Shown here: piece by piece, positions 23,842-33,445 of the stretch
Numbering within the stretch: position 1 is the first letter of the stretch
Layout of the letters: each line of letters starts with the position of its first letter
Source of the DNA: Halichondria panicea
Taxonomy: Eukaryota; Porifera; Demospongiae; Suberitida; Halichondriidae
Direction: 5' to 3'
Assembly (NCBI RefSeq): GCF_963675165.1
Contig: NC_087388.1
Coordinates: 5,923,651 to 5,987,650 of the forward strand
DNA: 64,000 bases
The notes under the pieces: generated by a model
The model's input: the letters and a program-made list of their open reading frames with translations, nothing else
The model's database searches: none
What the model was told of the DNA's origin: nothing
Program-made: the position numbers and the translations under genes

Positions 23842-24154
23842 GTCTCATGAATCAGCCGCACCTTTGGTGTCCGTCTGAGCACTCTTTATGTGAAGTCATT
23901 TCACAATGGAATGTATTACGTCACTGTACAAGCTAACAAAACCATAAAAATGCAACCACATCCGCTATCTCTGCTCAGCCACATCACTGCTTGCTGCTCA
24001 ACCGCATGTAAAGTTTCACTATTTGCTGCCTCCTATTCAAGTCACCTGATGCTTGTGAGCAATCTCATTGGTCACGTTGGAAATCCACCGTGGCCCATGA
24101 GTTCACGTAAAGAGTGCTCAGATGGACACCAAAGGTGCGGCTGATTCATGAGAC
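23842..24154. mobile_element. Inner foldback MITE 1
   Basis: Ends are inverted repeats of roughly 50 bases beginning gtctcatgaatcagccgcac and ending with the complement. Both ends carry the word ggtgtcc/ggacacc and an agagtgctc/gagcactct word. Non-coding. Confidence 0.75.
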
Positions 24155-24193
24155 TATATCTTGACGTCTATAGCTCTACCGTCGACGCTATAA

Positions 24194-24473
24194 TACTGTA
24201 GGACACACCCAGCTGTTCTTAGTAGGGCATGGATTGGTCCAACTTCTTTTAAGTCATGTGACATTCCAACACCACGTGGAGGCTTTATCTATGGTAGAGG
24301 AAAAGAGAAATGACTATGGCTAGCAAGGATATAGAGCTTAAAAAACAGTTCTTCCTTTTCTCTTTTGAAATAGACATTTCTTACTGTAGATAAAACTTCC
24401 ACGTGATGCTGGTATGTCACATGACTTAAAGTTGGGCCATGCCCAACTAAGAACAGCTGGGTGTTCTACAGTA
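24194..24473. mobile_element. Inner foldback MITE 2
   Basis: Inverted ends of about 90 bases from tactgtaggacacacccagc, with matching cacgtg(g/a) and tcatgtgaca words in both arms. Non-coding. Confidence 0.75.
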
Positions 24474-24479
24474 ATAGTA

Positions 24480-24725
24480 GAGCTATATCAAGAGAGTAAG
24501 AGTGTTGAACTGCTAATAACAGCATTTGCTTGATAATAATCATCCCAGAAACCACACATGCTGATTGCGCAGTTCCTGATATGCAGGTGCTACAAACCAC
24601 AGACCATGGTTTACTCAAGAACACTCGAATAGTGCGACAGCTATGACGCAACTTAAGGCAAATGCAAATGCGATTCCACGTTTACTACAAGAGTTTAACA
24701 CTCTTACTCTCTTGTCTATATCTAT
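24480..24725. mobile_element. Inner foldback MITE 3
   Basis: Left arm agagagtaagagtgttgaac near 24492 pairs with gtttaacactcttactctct near 24692. Shorter and less perfect than its neighbours. Confidence 0.6.
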
Positions 24726-25163
24726 ACAGAGACGTCAAGCTAGTAGTTGATAGATGTCAAGTAGCTGATAGATCAAGTATATGTAGTTGATAGATGTCAA
24801 TAGTCCAGTAGTCGATAGATGTCAAGTAGTGTACATGGGTAGAGATCGATGTGTGCAAAGTAGCCGATAGATGTGTGGGACACCCGAATGAGTGCATGGT
24901 ATGTATTTTTGACCTATATATTTGTCGTTCCATACACTAGACTGTACACAAAAGGCATTGTCTGGCCGCAATGAGTAACTATGTTATTCATTGCCTTTCC
25001 TACTGGCAGTTGTAAATGAGTGGTAATTATCACAATCATCATTGTAAATTTGATTTCACTTTATACAACAGCTGAGCATGCATGTGGTTATGATGTAGGT
25101 TGGACGGAACGTCTACTATGAGTTGCGTAACTCTTCCGAATGATCTCTAGATTACACACATAC

Positions 25164-25503
25164 CTGCTGAGTTTGCTTGATCCACAGCTTCTAACTCCTT
25201 GTACTTATCTGTAAGCACTGAGAGAAGGAGGTCATCATGTCGCTCGTTCCTTTCCCGAAGTATTGCAATGAATTCATCATAAGTTCCCGGAAAACTTTTG
25301 ACTTTTGCCTGCAATTCTATCACTAGCATCCTGGCTTTATCCGTGTTTGTCTTGTGAAGCTGAATGATTTTCTGATTTGTTTCGTCTGATATCAGACGGT
25401 TTTGGAACATAACTCCAGCGTTTCCTCCAGGATCTGAAGCGAAGTCAGCAACCAGCTGCTGGTTGCAGCTCACCAATACATTGTAGCCAATATTTGTTGT
25501 CAT
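25164..25503 (-). pseudogene. Orphan type B CARD exon B1
   Basis: From ATG 25503 the minus strand encodes 113 residues: MTTNIGYNVLVSCNQQLVAD ... QANSAG, ending at a donor (gtatgtgt). It is the best-preserved type B CARD in the window, without stop or shift. Upstream it keeps the type B 5' layout: acceptor ggcag 15-25 bases before the ATG and an upstream non-coding exon ending ataa/gtaagtt near 25570. No Death-domain, membrane or extracellular exon lies downstream before the chromodomain gene; nested foldbacks occupy that space. It is either a lone exon or a gene whose remainder was lost. Confidence 0.7.
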
Positions 25504-26479
25504 ATTGCACCTCTCACAGACCTGCCATGCAAGTGAAGCATTATTATACCAATGTTGTCTCAATATTAATAACTTACTTATGCACACAGTCTTTGCCAGA
25601 GTCAGTAGATTGATACAATTATAGTTGAAGTAAGTTGCAGCAGCTAATCTGTAATGCTTCATGTACACTGGCATCAAATTCTTACTCCCAAAAAGCACAC
25701 TTTACAGGTAGATCTATGTAAGGTCACATGCATGTCAGTTATGTATTAAGGTCACATGCATGAGATTGAGTGACCACTGTTGTCCCACACACAGGCATGC
25801 ACTGCACATGCCTGTTGCATAAAGGCTTCATGGAATGGCACAATTCAATTAAGACATATATCAGCCTATTAGTGACAGGCTCTGGGAAAAAGGCCATATT
25901 GGAGCAGGCTACAATTGTTGAGATTTAAATACCAGATGATAGAGCAAAGAATTATCTATGCATTGATACGTTTAGTTTGCACATACCTCTTTTCATGCCT
26001 GAGTTATGTAGATAACTAACTATAAGCCAAGAAAAATTATTATGAGATTATACAGTGTAGTCCATAAATCTGGCTATTGCTCAATACCAATATCTGCTCC
26101 AATATGGCATTTTTCCCAGAGCCTGTCATTATAACAGTTAGCTGACAACGTCCATTCCAATTGGATTGTTCGATTCTTAGAGATTTTTGGAACTTCTGTA
26201 CACGCACGCTCTTTGAATAGAGACGGCAGTTTAGGTGGGGTCAAAGTTCACTCTGAGGTGCTTGTAAAAACCGAAATATGATGTATGCATGACTGTGCAG
26301 ATAGTTGCTACACTATACAGCAACATACTAAATGCCCACCTGGGCTGATTTAATAACAAAAAACGACATTCATTAGCTAAACATGCACAAACACAACTCC
26401 CTCATATAGCCGCTATGAGTATTATTCTCAGACCTAGTCTACAATGCCAACAGCTAGTATTTCAGGGAGTTATAGCAGC
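25504..26479. promoter_or_regulatory. Shared B-to-A intergenic region
   Basis: Contains the conserved order seen again at 43.6-44.7 kb and 53.85-54.56 kb: cactgcacatg...ttgcataaagg, then ttcaattaagacat..tcagcctat, then gctgacaacgtcca...attg, then cattagctaa(a/c) and acaactcc. It sits between a minus-strand B CARD and a plus-strand A CARD. No coding exon seen. A shared, bidirectional control region is inferred. Confidence 0.5.
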
Positions 26480-26768
26480 ACAATCAATGTGTGTACATAC
26501 AGGTACTCACACATCTCTGTATGCTGGCTGAGTTACCTGCATGGAGGCTTGAGTGGTACAAAAGTTGTTTGATTGGACAGATAAATGTTAGGACAGGAGG
26601 GTTGTGTATGGTATTATAAGAGCTATAGTTACTTAATGAGATCATGAATAATTTTGGTCCAATAGTCAGGTTATCACACTACTTCAGGCCCTCTGCTATA
26701 AGATTGGGAGTGGGGCTCATTCTCATGCACAAAGCTTAGTATTAATTGTTCACTTTCTGACAAGCATC
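26480..26768 (+). promoter_or_regulatory. Type A upstream region of A3
   Basis: Matches the A2 and A6 upstream regions (cacatctctgtatgctggct, gagtggtacaaaag, then attgggagtggggctcattc near 26703) but lacks the middle block with the G-rich repeat. It ends at the ATG of the broken A3 CARD. Confidence 0.5.
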
Positions 26769-26973
26769 ATGTCTGGGTCAGCAGAGTACAAAGCATTCAA
26801 GGACTGTCACAGCAACCTTGTTACTTGCATCACACAGTCTCCTAAAGATGTCAGCGATCATTTACTCCCTTTTGAGATCCTAGCACCAAACAATCTGCCT
26901 TGATCGCACTGTTCTTGATTTCATCTCTGTAATGCATCACATCATTGAGTTTTGTACAACAGCCTTCGTAAAA
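26769..26973 (+). pseudogene. Broken type A CARD exon A3 with internal inversion
   Basis: Starts MSGSAEYKAFKDCHSNLV and follows the A6 CARD for about 43 codons (to about 26897). The next about 75 bases are the reverse complement of the end of the same exon (gcactgttcttgatttcatc is the complement of the A6 sequence near 55380). The middle of the CARD is lost. Non-functional. Confidence 0.85.
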
Positions 26974-27490
26974 CTATGGAGTCCAATCAGATTGTTCGAT
27001 TTCTGTACACACTTTTTGAATACAGTATAGACTCGCTATTCTGGCTCTCTAAAGTATGGCCACCTCGATATACCTGCCATTTGGTTTGGCACGGATTGCT
27101 ATAGCTCCTAATTTTATGCAGTTGCTAGGATATGCCCATGCAGTGGTATCACTGTGATAATTCCCTCTGATATTTCTCCAGACATAATTATTTGGTAAGC
27201 AATAAAGACAGCATTGCTGTTTATACGAATAAAGATCAAATAGTTTGATACCATCAGGCATGCATGTACAGCACAAATAACTCCATATTGAAATAACAAT
27301 AGAACATAAAATGAGTGGGCATATATTTGTAGAGTGGGATGTCATTTTCAAATTCAATGGACATCAAAGGAAGGCGAATATTTTCTGCCATATATATGTA
27401 AACTACTTTGTTGCTTTGAAAACGTATATATAGAAACCAGCATAGAAACCCTTGCTGCATATAGACCTATATTACAATTGGTAAACGATA
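26974..27490. other. Gene-free stretch
   Basis: The first 60 bases still resemble the B-to-A intergenic block (tccaatcagattgttcgatt). After that nothing recognisable. Overlapping minus ORFs at 27049-27460 have no motif or splice support. Confidence 0.45.
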
Positions 27491-27682
27491 CAGTATATAT
27501 TGCGTATGTATTTTGTGGGTATTAATGTTTGCGGTTCGCTGATTAAGCATGCAGCGTGAACATTATGCCCACAGATTTAATATCGCATGCATGCTGCAGA
27601 AAGGCTGCTATTCTGCGAAAATCTTTCTAACAGTTAATCTGCGAAAGTTTATATATACCCGAAATATACCCGCTATATACGG
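27491..27682. mobile_element. Diverged TA-inserting MITE
   Basis: The right end (cgaaatatacccgctatata, then cgg and TA) and a degenerate left end (cagtatatattgcgtatgta) match the ends of 57252-57521. The LTR retrotransposon inserted 8 bases beyond its right end. Confidence 0.55.
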
Positions 27683-27690
27683 TATGTAAT

Positions 27691-27980
27691 TGTCATGAGC
27701 CCCCGGCTGCGCCAAGGCTCGCAGTTGACTTAAACAGAACACGATCCAAGTAAATAGGAGTCTTCTATAACTTTAACATGAGAACAGAACTGAACATAAC
27801 TCCTTCTCTAGCTATTTTATACAGACACATGCACCAAAGATCTAGATTGTTCTACAACACCCACAAAGTTCTAGAATACTGAACCTCTGGAAGGTTCTTA
27901 ACACATAAAGTTCTGGTCCTTTACCACGGAATGTTCTAGTTCTTAATTAAACCAGTCACGGAATGTTCTAGTTCACCACA
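27691..27980 (-). repeat. 3' LTR
   Basis: 290 bp, starts tgtcatgagc and ends gttcaccaca on the plus strand. The last codons and the stop of the gag-pol frame (27968) lie within it. The same length and apparently the same sequence as 32658-32947. Confidence 0.95.
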
Positions 27981-30900
27981 TTCCTCTCCCCTTCTCCTGC
28001 GACATTCATGTCGGGGTGAGAAATAGGCAATCGGGAGAGGGCGTCTGCGTTTTGGTTGTCTTTGCCCTTCCGATAGCGGACAGAAAAGTTGAATGGTTGC
28101 AAGGCCAGGCTCCATCGGATGAGACGATTGTTGTTCTCTTTCATTCGCTCCATCCATTCCAGGGAGTGATGGTCCGTCTGGATTACAAAGGGTCGTCCTA
28201 GGAGGTAGACTCGGAAAGCTTCAACAGCGAGTTTAATTGCCAGGCACTCCTTCTCCACGGTCGAGTAGTGTTCTTCTCGGTTAAGGATTTTTCGACTAAA
28301 ATATCCTACTGGGTGTTCAGCGCCATCCCCATCAGTTTGGCTGAGGACTGCCCCTACACCTCGCTGGGATGCATCGGTTTGGAGGACAAAGGCTCTCGAA
28401 AAGTCTGGATTGTGCAATATCGGCTGTGACAACATCTGCTTCTTCAGGGTCTGGAATGCTGTCTCACAAGCTGGTGTCCATATTACTGTTGAGGGTAAAT
28501 TCTTTCGGGTGAGGTCGGACAGGGGGGCGGCAATGGAGGCGAAATCCGGGATAAACCTCCTGTAATATCCAGTTAATCCAAGGAAACAACGCACTTCTTT
28601 TTTCGTTTTTGGTCTTGGAAATTCCCTCATTGCCTCTAGTTTTGTTTCCTCTGGTTTCACCACTCCACTCCCAACGACATGGCCTAGGTATATACAGTGG
28701 GCCATCCCAAACTGACATTTGCTGAGCTTCATGGTTAGGCCGGCATCTTGGATCCGCTCCAGCACCTGACGTAAATGGTAGAGGTGGTCCTTCCAATTGG
28801 AGCTGTAGATTACAACATCATCTAGGTATGCTGCAGCATATTCTTCCAGTCCTTGCAGTACCCGGTCCATTAGCCTCTGGAAAGTTGCCGGTGCGCCTTG
28901 CAAGCCAAATGGCATAACATTGAAGTGATAAAGACCAAAAGGGGTTACAAATGCCGTCTTCGTCTGGGCTTTCTTGGTGAGGGGTACCTGCCAGTATCCT
29001 TTTGTCAGATCCAAAGTGGTGATGTACTTAGCTTGGCCTAGTCTGTCGATCATCTCGTCAATGCGGGGCATTGGGTATGCATCTGCCTCAGAAACTCCAT
29101 TTAGACGTCGATAGTCAACGCAGAATCGCATAGTACCATCTTTCTTCTTCACCAATACAATAGGGGCTGACCATTCACTTGTCGAAGGCTCGATCACTCC
29201 ATGTTCTAGCATTTCCGCAATTTCTTTCTTCACTGTCTCTCGATAGGCATGAGGTAAGCGGTAAGGAGGCAACCTGATTGGGCGTGCCGTTCCGGTTTCA
29301 ATGTCGTGCTCAATGATTGCTGTCCGTCCTGGGGTGTCTCGCATAGCTTCTACGAATTCGTTGGTTAGCTGACGGAGGTCATACTGTTGGGTCTTTTCCA
29401 GTCGCTTGTCCATGACAATCTTCTTTGTGATACCGTCACTTTCTTTCCACAACGGGAGTTCATCCGTTAATTCTCCTCTCTCTTCCTCCGCCAAGAGGTT
29501 TGGGATCGTGGGGGTATTCCACTTTCGCAACATGTTGATGTGGAAGACTCTTCTCCGCTTCTTGTGATCGAACATGCCCACTTCATATGTCACCGGTGAA
29601 ATCACTTTCTTCACGGGGTAGGGACCTTGCCACTTCGCTAGGAGTTTGTTGGTCGAGGAAGGTAGAAGGACTAGTACGTTGTCCTCTACCTGCAGCTTCC
29701 TCTCTCGTGCATTTCGATCATACCACTTCTTTTGGGTTGTTTGGGCCTTCTTCAGATTCTCACAAGCTAGCTCCGACATCTTGGCGAGTTTTTCTTGAAT
29801 CGTCAGGACATAAGAAACGACACTCTCTGTAGATTTCTTGCTAGATTCCCACGTTTCTTTGAGCACATCAAGAGGTCCTCGCACCTGCCTTCCATACATT
29901 AGTTCGAAGGGAGAAAATCCGGTTGATGACTGGGGTACTTCACGGTAGGCAAACAGCAAATACGGAATTAGTTGGTCCCAGTCTTTTCCTTCTTCATTGG
30001 CGGTTTTGCGAAGCATGGACTTCAAGGTTTGATTGAAACGTTCTACTAATCCGTCCGTTTGAGGGTGGTAAGGGCTGGTCTTGATCGGCTGTATCTTCAA
30101 CAAGCGGTAGAGCTCTGCTAGCAATCCAGATGTGAAATTAGCTCCTTGATCAGTCAGGATCTCTCGGGGTATGCCTACTCTTGAGAAAAACATTATCAGC
30201 TCCTTGGCTACGTGCTCAGCATCTATGGTTCGTAGGGGGACAGCTTCTGGGTACCTTGTACTATAGTCGCAAATCACCAGGATGTAGCGGTTTCCCGTGC
30301 GGCTACGAGGAAGAGGACCCACGATATCCATAGCAATACGTTCAAACGGCTCTCGAATGATGGGTAGGGGAATCATTGGTACACGCTGCTTTTTCCCCTT
30401 TGATGTCCTCTGACACTCTTCGCACGATTGGCATAGCTTCTTCACATCTTCGAATACTGTCGGCCAATAGAACCGCTGGAGAATCCGTTCTACGGTCTTT
30501 CGCTGCCCCATGTGGCCAGCCATTGGAATATGGTGAGCAAGGGACATCACTAGGCTACGGCACGACTCTGGTAGCACCAACTGCTGTATCGGGCTGCTGT
30601 CTTCGCCATGGGGTGAGATCCATTGACGGTAAATCAGTCCATTTTCTTCGTGAAAGACCATCTTGCTGGCTCCAGTAGCACCGTTCATTGCTTCTCGAAT
30701 ACCTTTAAGCGTGACATCTTCTTGCTGCATTCGTCGCAACTCAATGGGGGACAGGTCCAAGGGGTGTGTCTGCTTGTTTTGAGCCACTTCACGTCTCTGC
30801 TGCCTCTTCTCTCTCCTAGTTAGTTGCTGGTGTTTCTTTACTTCGAGAAAAAGATCTGGGTCCATCTCTGCGCCAATTGGCATCTCAGCAATTTGGTCAT

Positions 30901-32557
30901 CGGTTACGTCCAAGTCCATTAGCATCTCGGCTTGTTGGTCATCAGGAGTGTTGGGAGTGTTTGGAACCATCTTGGCCACTTGGTCATCAGGCATCTCATC
31001 AGTGGATGTGTCGGACGTGGTAGTAGGCTGTTTGATTCCCTCCTGTTGTTGTATCTTCTCCAGTTCCACTCTTTCTTCTTCGTTTTTCTTGGCCTGGGCT
31101 CTGGTCATTACGGCAAGGGCTTCTTCAGTCCGAACTGTCCCTTCCTTATTCTGTAACATTTCGAGTAGGCCTGCCACATCTCGTCCGAGTAGCACTGGTA
31201 CTGGGAGGGTCTTTGAAATTGCTGCTTCGATTTGGTGTCTTCCTTCTCCGAGGCCAATTTCTACCCTTACGAGTGGATATTCTCGAACGTCTCCGTGAGC
31301 ACATCGGATGCGAACTCGTCCTAGTTGCTTCTTCTGTGGTAGCAGATCACTTCTCACCATCGAACGGGCACAACCGGTGTCAAGGACAATCTCGTCTACT
31401 GCTTTTCCCTCCACTGTGCCGGATCGTGTAATCTGGGGGTTGATTTTCTTCTCCAACTTGTCCTCATTCATGTACACCAATTCAGTTTCTTCTGTGAATA
31501 GATTTGACTTGCTAGGGCAATTTGCGGCAATATGTCCGGTCTCTTGGCAGTTGTAGCATTTGATTTTGTTCCATTCCATCTTTGTTTGGTTGGCCTCCCT
31601 CCGTCCTTTCTCTGTCCTTCGATCAGCCATAGCCTTCCTACAGTCTTTGGCAATATGGCCCTTTATCTTGCAGTAGTGGCACGTTTTGGTTGCTCCGCTC
31701 TCACTGCTGGGCCGACGAGTCTCTCGTGGCGGTAACTCCTTAGGATCAAGTTGACGGGAATGAACATAGCTGTCGGCCAGTCTTCCCGCTTCTTCTCCGG
31801 TAGTGGGCTTTCGGTCGCCCAACCAAATTCTCAGGTCTCTAGGCATCCCCTCCATCAGTTGCTCCACTACAATTTTCTCCTTGAGTGCTTCCATCGTGGT
31901 GCAGCCTGCTGTCCATTTCTCCAGGAGGTCTCTCAGTTTTGTTGCGAGCTCCAGGTACGCCTCCCCTTCGGCCTTCTTCGTAGTTCGGAAGCGTTTGCGG
32001 TACGTTTCTTCGCTAATATCATAGCGTTGCAGTATAGCTCTTTTCACGTCCTCATAGTTCTTAGCTTTCTCTACATCCATTGCAGCAAAGGCCTGCTGGG
32101 CTCTCCCCGTAAGTTGTGGCGCTAACTTATGGGCCCAGTGCTCTTCTTTCACTTCAAAGGCTGTCATCAGTCGCTCAAACGTAGTCAAGTATGCCTCAAT
32201 GTCTTCGTTTTCCGTGAGTTTGGCTAGGTTCAAATGTCGTAGATCTTCCGCTCGTTTCGCCTTGATCTCCTCTCGACTCTGATTTAGGTCCATCCAGTTT
32301 CTCATCATCTCCACCTGACTTTGCATCATTTGCATTCTTTGTTCACTTTCTCTCTCTCTACGTTCCTGTTCTTCTGCTCGTTCTCGCTCTCGTTGTCTGT
32401 TCTCTTCTTCTCTTGCTCTGGCCCTTTCCGTTTCTGCCTCGTCACGGCTCCGGCGATCTTCCAGCAGCATCTGTAGAAGTTCAGTCACTCCAGTTCCTGT
32501 CTCTGCCATCGTTATTACAGCTTGGTCACTCTCCACGTCTTGTTCTGTTTCGTTCAC
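27968..32557 (-). CDS. Gag-Pol polyprotein of the LTR retrotransposon, single frame, 1529 residues
   Basis: From ATG 32557. Residues 1-280 are Gag-like with a Glu/Arg-rich coil. Two CCHC zinc knuckles follow (CHYCKIKGHIAKDC at about 292, CYNCQETGHIAANC at about 334), then a retropepsin motif VLDTGCARS at about 391. Integrase comes next: HH-CC zinc site at about 673-715, core Asp in MDIVGPL near 745, TDQGANF near 803, Glu in GLVERFNQT near 838, and a GPY/F-like KWQGPYPV near 980. Reverse transcriptase has YLDDVV near 1244; RNase H has LQTDAS near 1390 and ends NADALSRLP near 1505. All key residues are present and there is no frameshift between gag and pol. It makes the enzymes for retrotransposition and is probably active or recently so. 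Confidence 0.95.
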   Translation of the reverse strand: MNETEQDVESDQAVITMAETGTGVTELLQMLLEDRRSRDEAETERARAREEENRQRERERAEEQERRERESEQRMQMMQSQVEMMRNWMDLNQSREEIKAKRAEDLRHLNLAKLTENEDIEAYLTTFERLMTAFEVKEEHWAHKLAPQLTGRAQQAFAAMDVEKAKNYEDVKRAILQRYDISEETYRKRFRTTKKAEGEAYLELATKLRDLLEKWTAGCTTMEALKEKIVVEQLMEGMPRDLRIWLGDRKPTTGEEAGRLADSYVHSRQLDPKELPPRETRRPSSESGATKTCHYCKIKGHIAKDCRKAMADRRTEKGRREANQTKMEWNKIKCYNCQETGHIAANCPSKSNLFTEETELVYMNEDKLEKKINPQITRSGTVEGKAVDEIVLDTGCARSMVRSDLLPQKKQLGRVRIRCAHGDVREYPLVRVEIGLGEGRHQIEAAISKTLPVPVLLGRDVAGLLEMLQNKEGTVRTEEALAVMTRAQAKKNEEERVELEKIQQQEGIKQPTTTSDTSTDEMPDDQVAKMVPNTPNTPDDQQAEMLMDLDVTDDQIAEMPIGAEMDPDLFLEVKKHQQLTRREKRQQRREVAQNKQTHPLDLSPIELRRMQQEDVTLKGIREAMNGATGASKMVFHEENGLIYRQWISPHGEDSSPIQQLVLPESCRSLVMSLAHHIPMAGHMGQRKTVERILQRFYWPTVFEDVKKLCQSCEECQRTSKGKKQRVPMIPLPIIREPFERIAMDIVGPLPRSRTGNRYILVICDYSTRYPEAVPLRTIDAEHVAKELIMFFSRVGIPREILTDQGANFTSGLLAELYRLLKIQPIKTSPYHPQTDGLVERFNQTLKSMLRKTANEEGKDWDQLIPYLLFAYREVPQSSTGFSPFELMYGRQVRGPLDVLKETWESSKKSTESVVSYVLTIQEKLAKMSELACENLKKAQTTQKKWYDRNARERKLQVEDNVLVLLPSSTNKLLAKWQGPYPVKKVISPVTYEVGMFDHKKRRRVFHINMLRKWNTPTIPNLLAEEERGELTDELPLWKESDGITKKIVMDKRLEKTQQYDLRQLTNEFVEAMRDTPGRTAIIEHDIETGTARPIRLPPYRLPHAYRETVKKEIAEMLEHGVIEPSTSEWSAPIVLVKKKDGTMRFCVDYRRLNGVSEADAYPMPRIDEMIDRLGQAKYITTLDLTKGYWQVPLTKKAQTKTAFVTPFGLYHFNVMPFGLQGAPATFQRLMDRVLQGLEEYAAAYLDDVVIYSSNWKDHLYHLRQVLERIQDAGLTMKLSKCQFGMAHCIYLGHVVGSGVVKPEETKLEAMREFPRPKTKKEVRCFLGLTGYYRRFIPDFASIAAPLSDLTRKNLPSTVIWTPACETAFQTLKKQMLSQPILHNPDFSRAFVLQTDASQRGVGAVLSQTDGDGAEHPVGYFSRKILNREEHYSTVEKECLAIKLAVEAFRVYLLGRPFVIQTDHHSLEWMERMKENNNRLIRWSLALQPFNFSVRYRKGKDNQNADALSRLPISHPDMNVAGEGERNVVN
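27981..27998 (-). other. Polypurine tract
   Basis: The minus strand reads aggagaaggggagaggaa directly before the 3' LTR. It also codes for the GEGERN end of the polyprotein. Confidence 0.85.
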
Positions 32558-32637
32558 CGATTCTCCTAGGTTGTAGATTACAGATCTACCATTCGCTTCT
32601 CAAATTTGTGGGTCTCGAAAAACCACTGTCTTCGACT

Positions 32638-32655
32638 ATCCCACCGCTGCCACCA
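32638..32655 (-). other. Primer-binding site for tRNA-Leu
   Basis: The plus-strand 18 bases atcccaccgctgccacca equal the 3' end, including CCA, of a typical animal tRNA-Leu as I remember it. They lie 2 bases from the 5' LTR. A tRNA-Leu primer is therefore predicted. Confidence 0.8.
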
Positions 32656-32657
32656 AT

Positions 32658-32947
32658 TGTCATGAGCCCCCGGCTGCGCCAAGGCTCGCAGTTGACTTAA
32701 ACAGAACACGATCCAAGTAAATAGGAGTCTTCTATAACTTTAACATGAGAACAGAACTGAACATAACTCCTTCTCTAGCTATTTTATACAGACACATGCA
32801 CCAAAGATCTAGATTGTTCTACAACACCCACAAAGTTCTAGAATACTGAACCTCTGGAAGGTTCTTAACACATAAAGTTCTGGTCCTTTACCACGGAATG
32901 TTCTAGTTCTTAATTAAACCAGTCACGGAATGTTCTAGTTCACCACA
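32658..32947 (-). repeat. 5' LTR
   Basis: 290 bp; begins tgtcatgagc at 32658 and ends ttcaccaca at 32947, followed by the GTAAT duplication. As the minus-strand 5' LTR it should carry the element's promoter; I cannot point to a TATA box with confidence. Confidence 0.95.
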
Positions 32948-32952
32948 GTAAT

Positions 32953-33445
32953 ATTGCATGGAACCATGCATGCATGTATGCTGCATAGCAAACTTCCCAC
33001 AGGAACCATAAATACCTTAGAAAGAGTCCCTATATAAAGCAATCTTTTGCAGTTTTGGGTGGAGGTCTCAAAAGGTCAGTATATTGCAGTCTGGACAAGT
33101 GACCTTTTTGATATATGCAGCAAATGAGTTTCAAGGCAACAAAGTAGAAGTTACATAATTTCATGTACAACTAATAGCTACATAATAATATTATTATTGT
33201 AAAAATTAAACAAAAATGTATACAAATCACTGAAACTAATTATTGATGTTCGAACATACGTACAATGCACATGAAATAATTATTATGGCATGGGTATTGG
33301 CCAATCCTGTACTTTAAGGTAGGGTCATTGATTTTCCATAATTTAACATGAATAATTAGTTTCAGTGATTTGTATAACATTTAATGTGAATGTGGTGAGC
33401 AAATAGCTATATACGTTTGTGTAAAATGTATTTCTACATACCTAC
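32953..33445. other. Gene-free stretch
   Basis: AT-rich. Two words repeat in inverted form (tacaaatcactgaaactaat near 33222 and attagtttcagtgatttgta near 33355), suggesting a small foldback of about 150 bases. No exon seen upstream of 33446. Confidence 0.5.

Larger units (their letters stand above)
23637..24931. mobile_element. Large foldback element with nested smaller foldbacks
   Basis: The outer arms (about 23637-23840 and 24727-24931) are imperfect reverse complements of about 200 bases. Each carries several copies of ttgacatctatc(a/g)actac. Both arms include the segment cattcgggtgtcccacacat. Three smaller inverted-repeat elements lie between the arms. No transposase is encoded. Confidence 0.75.
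27691..32947 (-). mobile_element. Complete Ty3/gypsy-type LTR retrotransposon with integrase before reverse transcriptase
   Basis: Two 290-bp LTRs (TG...CA ends) flank one long minus-strand ORF. The target duplication GTAAT is perfect (27686-27690 and 32948-32952). Primer-binding site and polypurine tract are present on the minus strand. I see no difference between the two LTRs by eye, which implies a recent insertion. The domain order protease, integrase, reverse transcriptase, RNase H is the Ty1/copia order on a gypsy-like polymerase, as described for Gmr1-like elements. Confidence 0.95.

Noticed and set aside
29587-31735. Several plus-strand ORFs of 60-124 residues opposite the Gag-Pol frame
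   Set aside because: They are the antisense of a strongly coding frame with all polymerase motifs.
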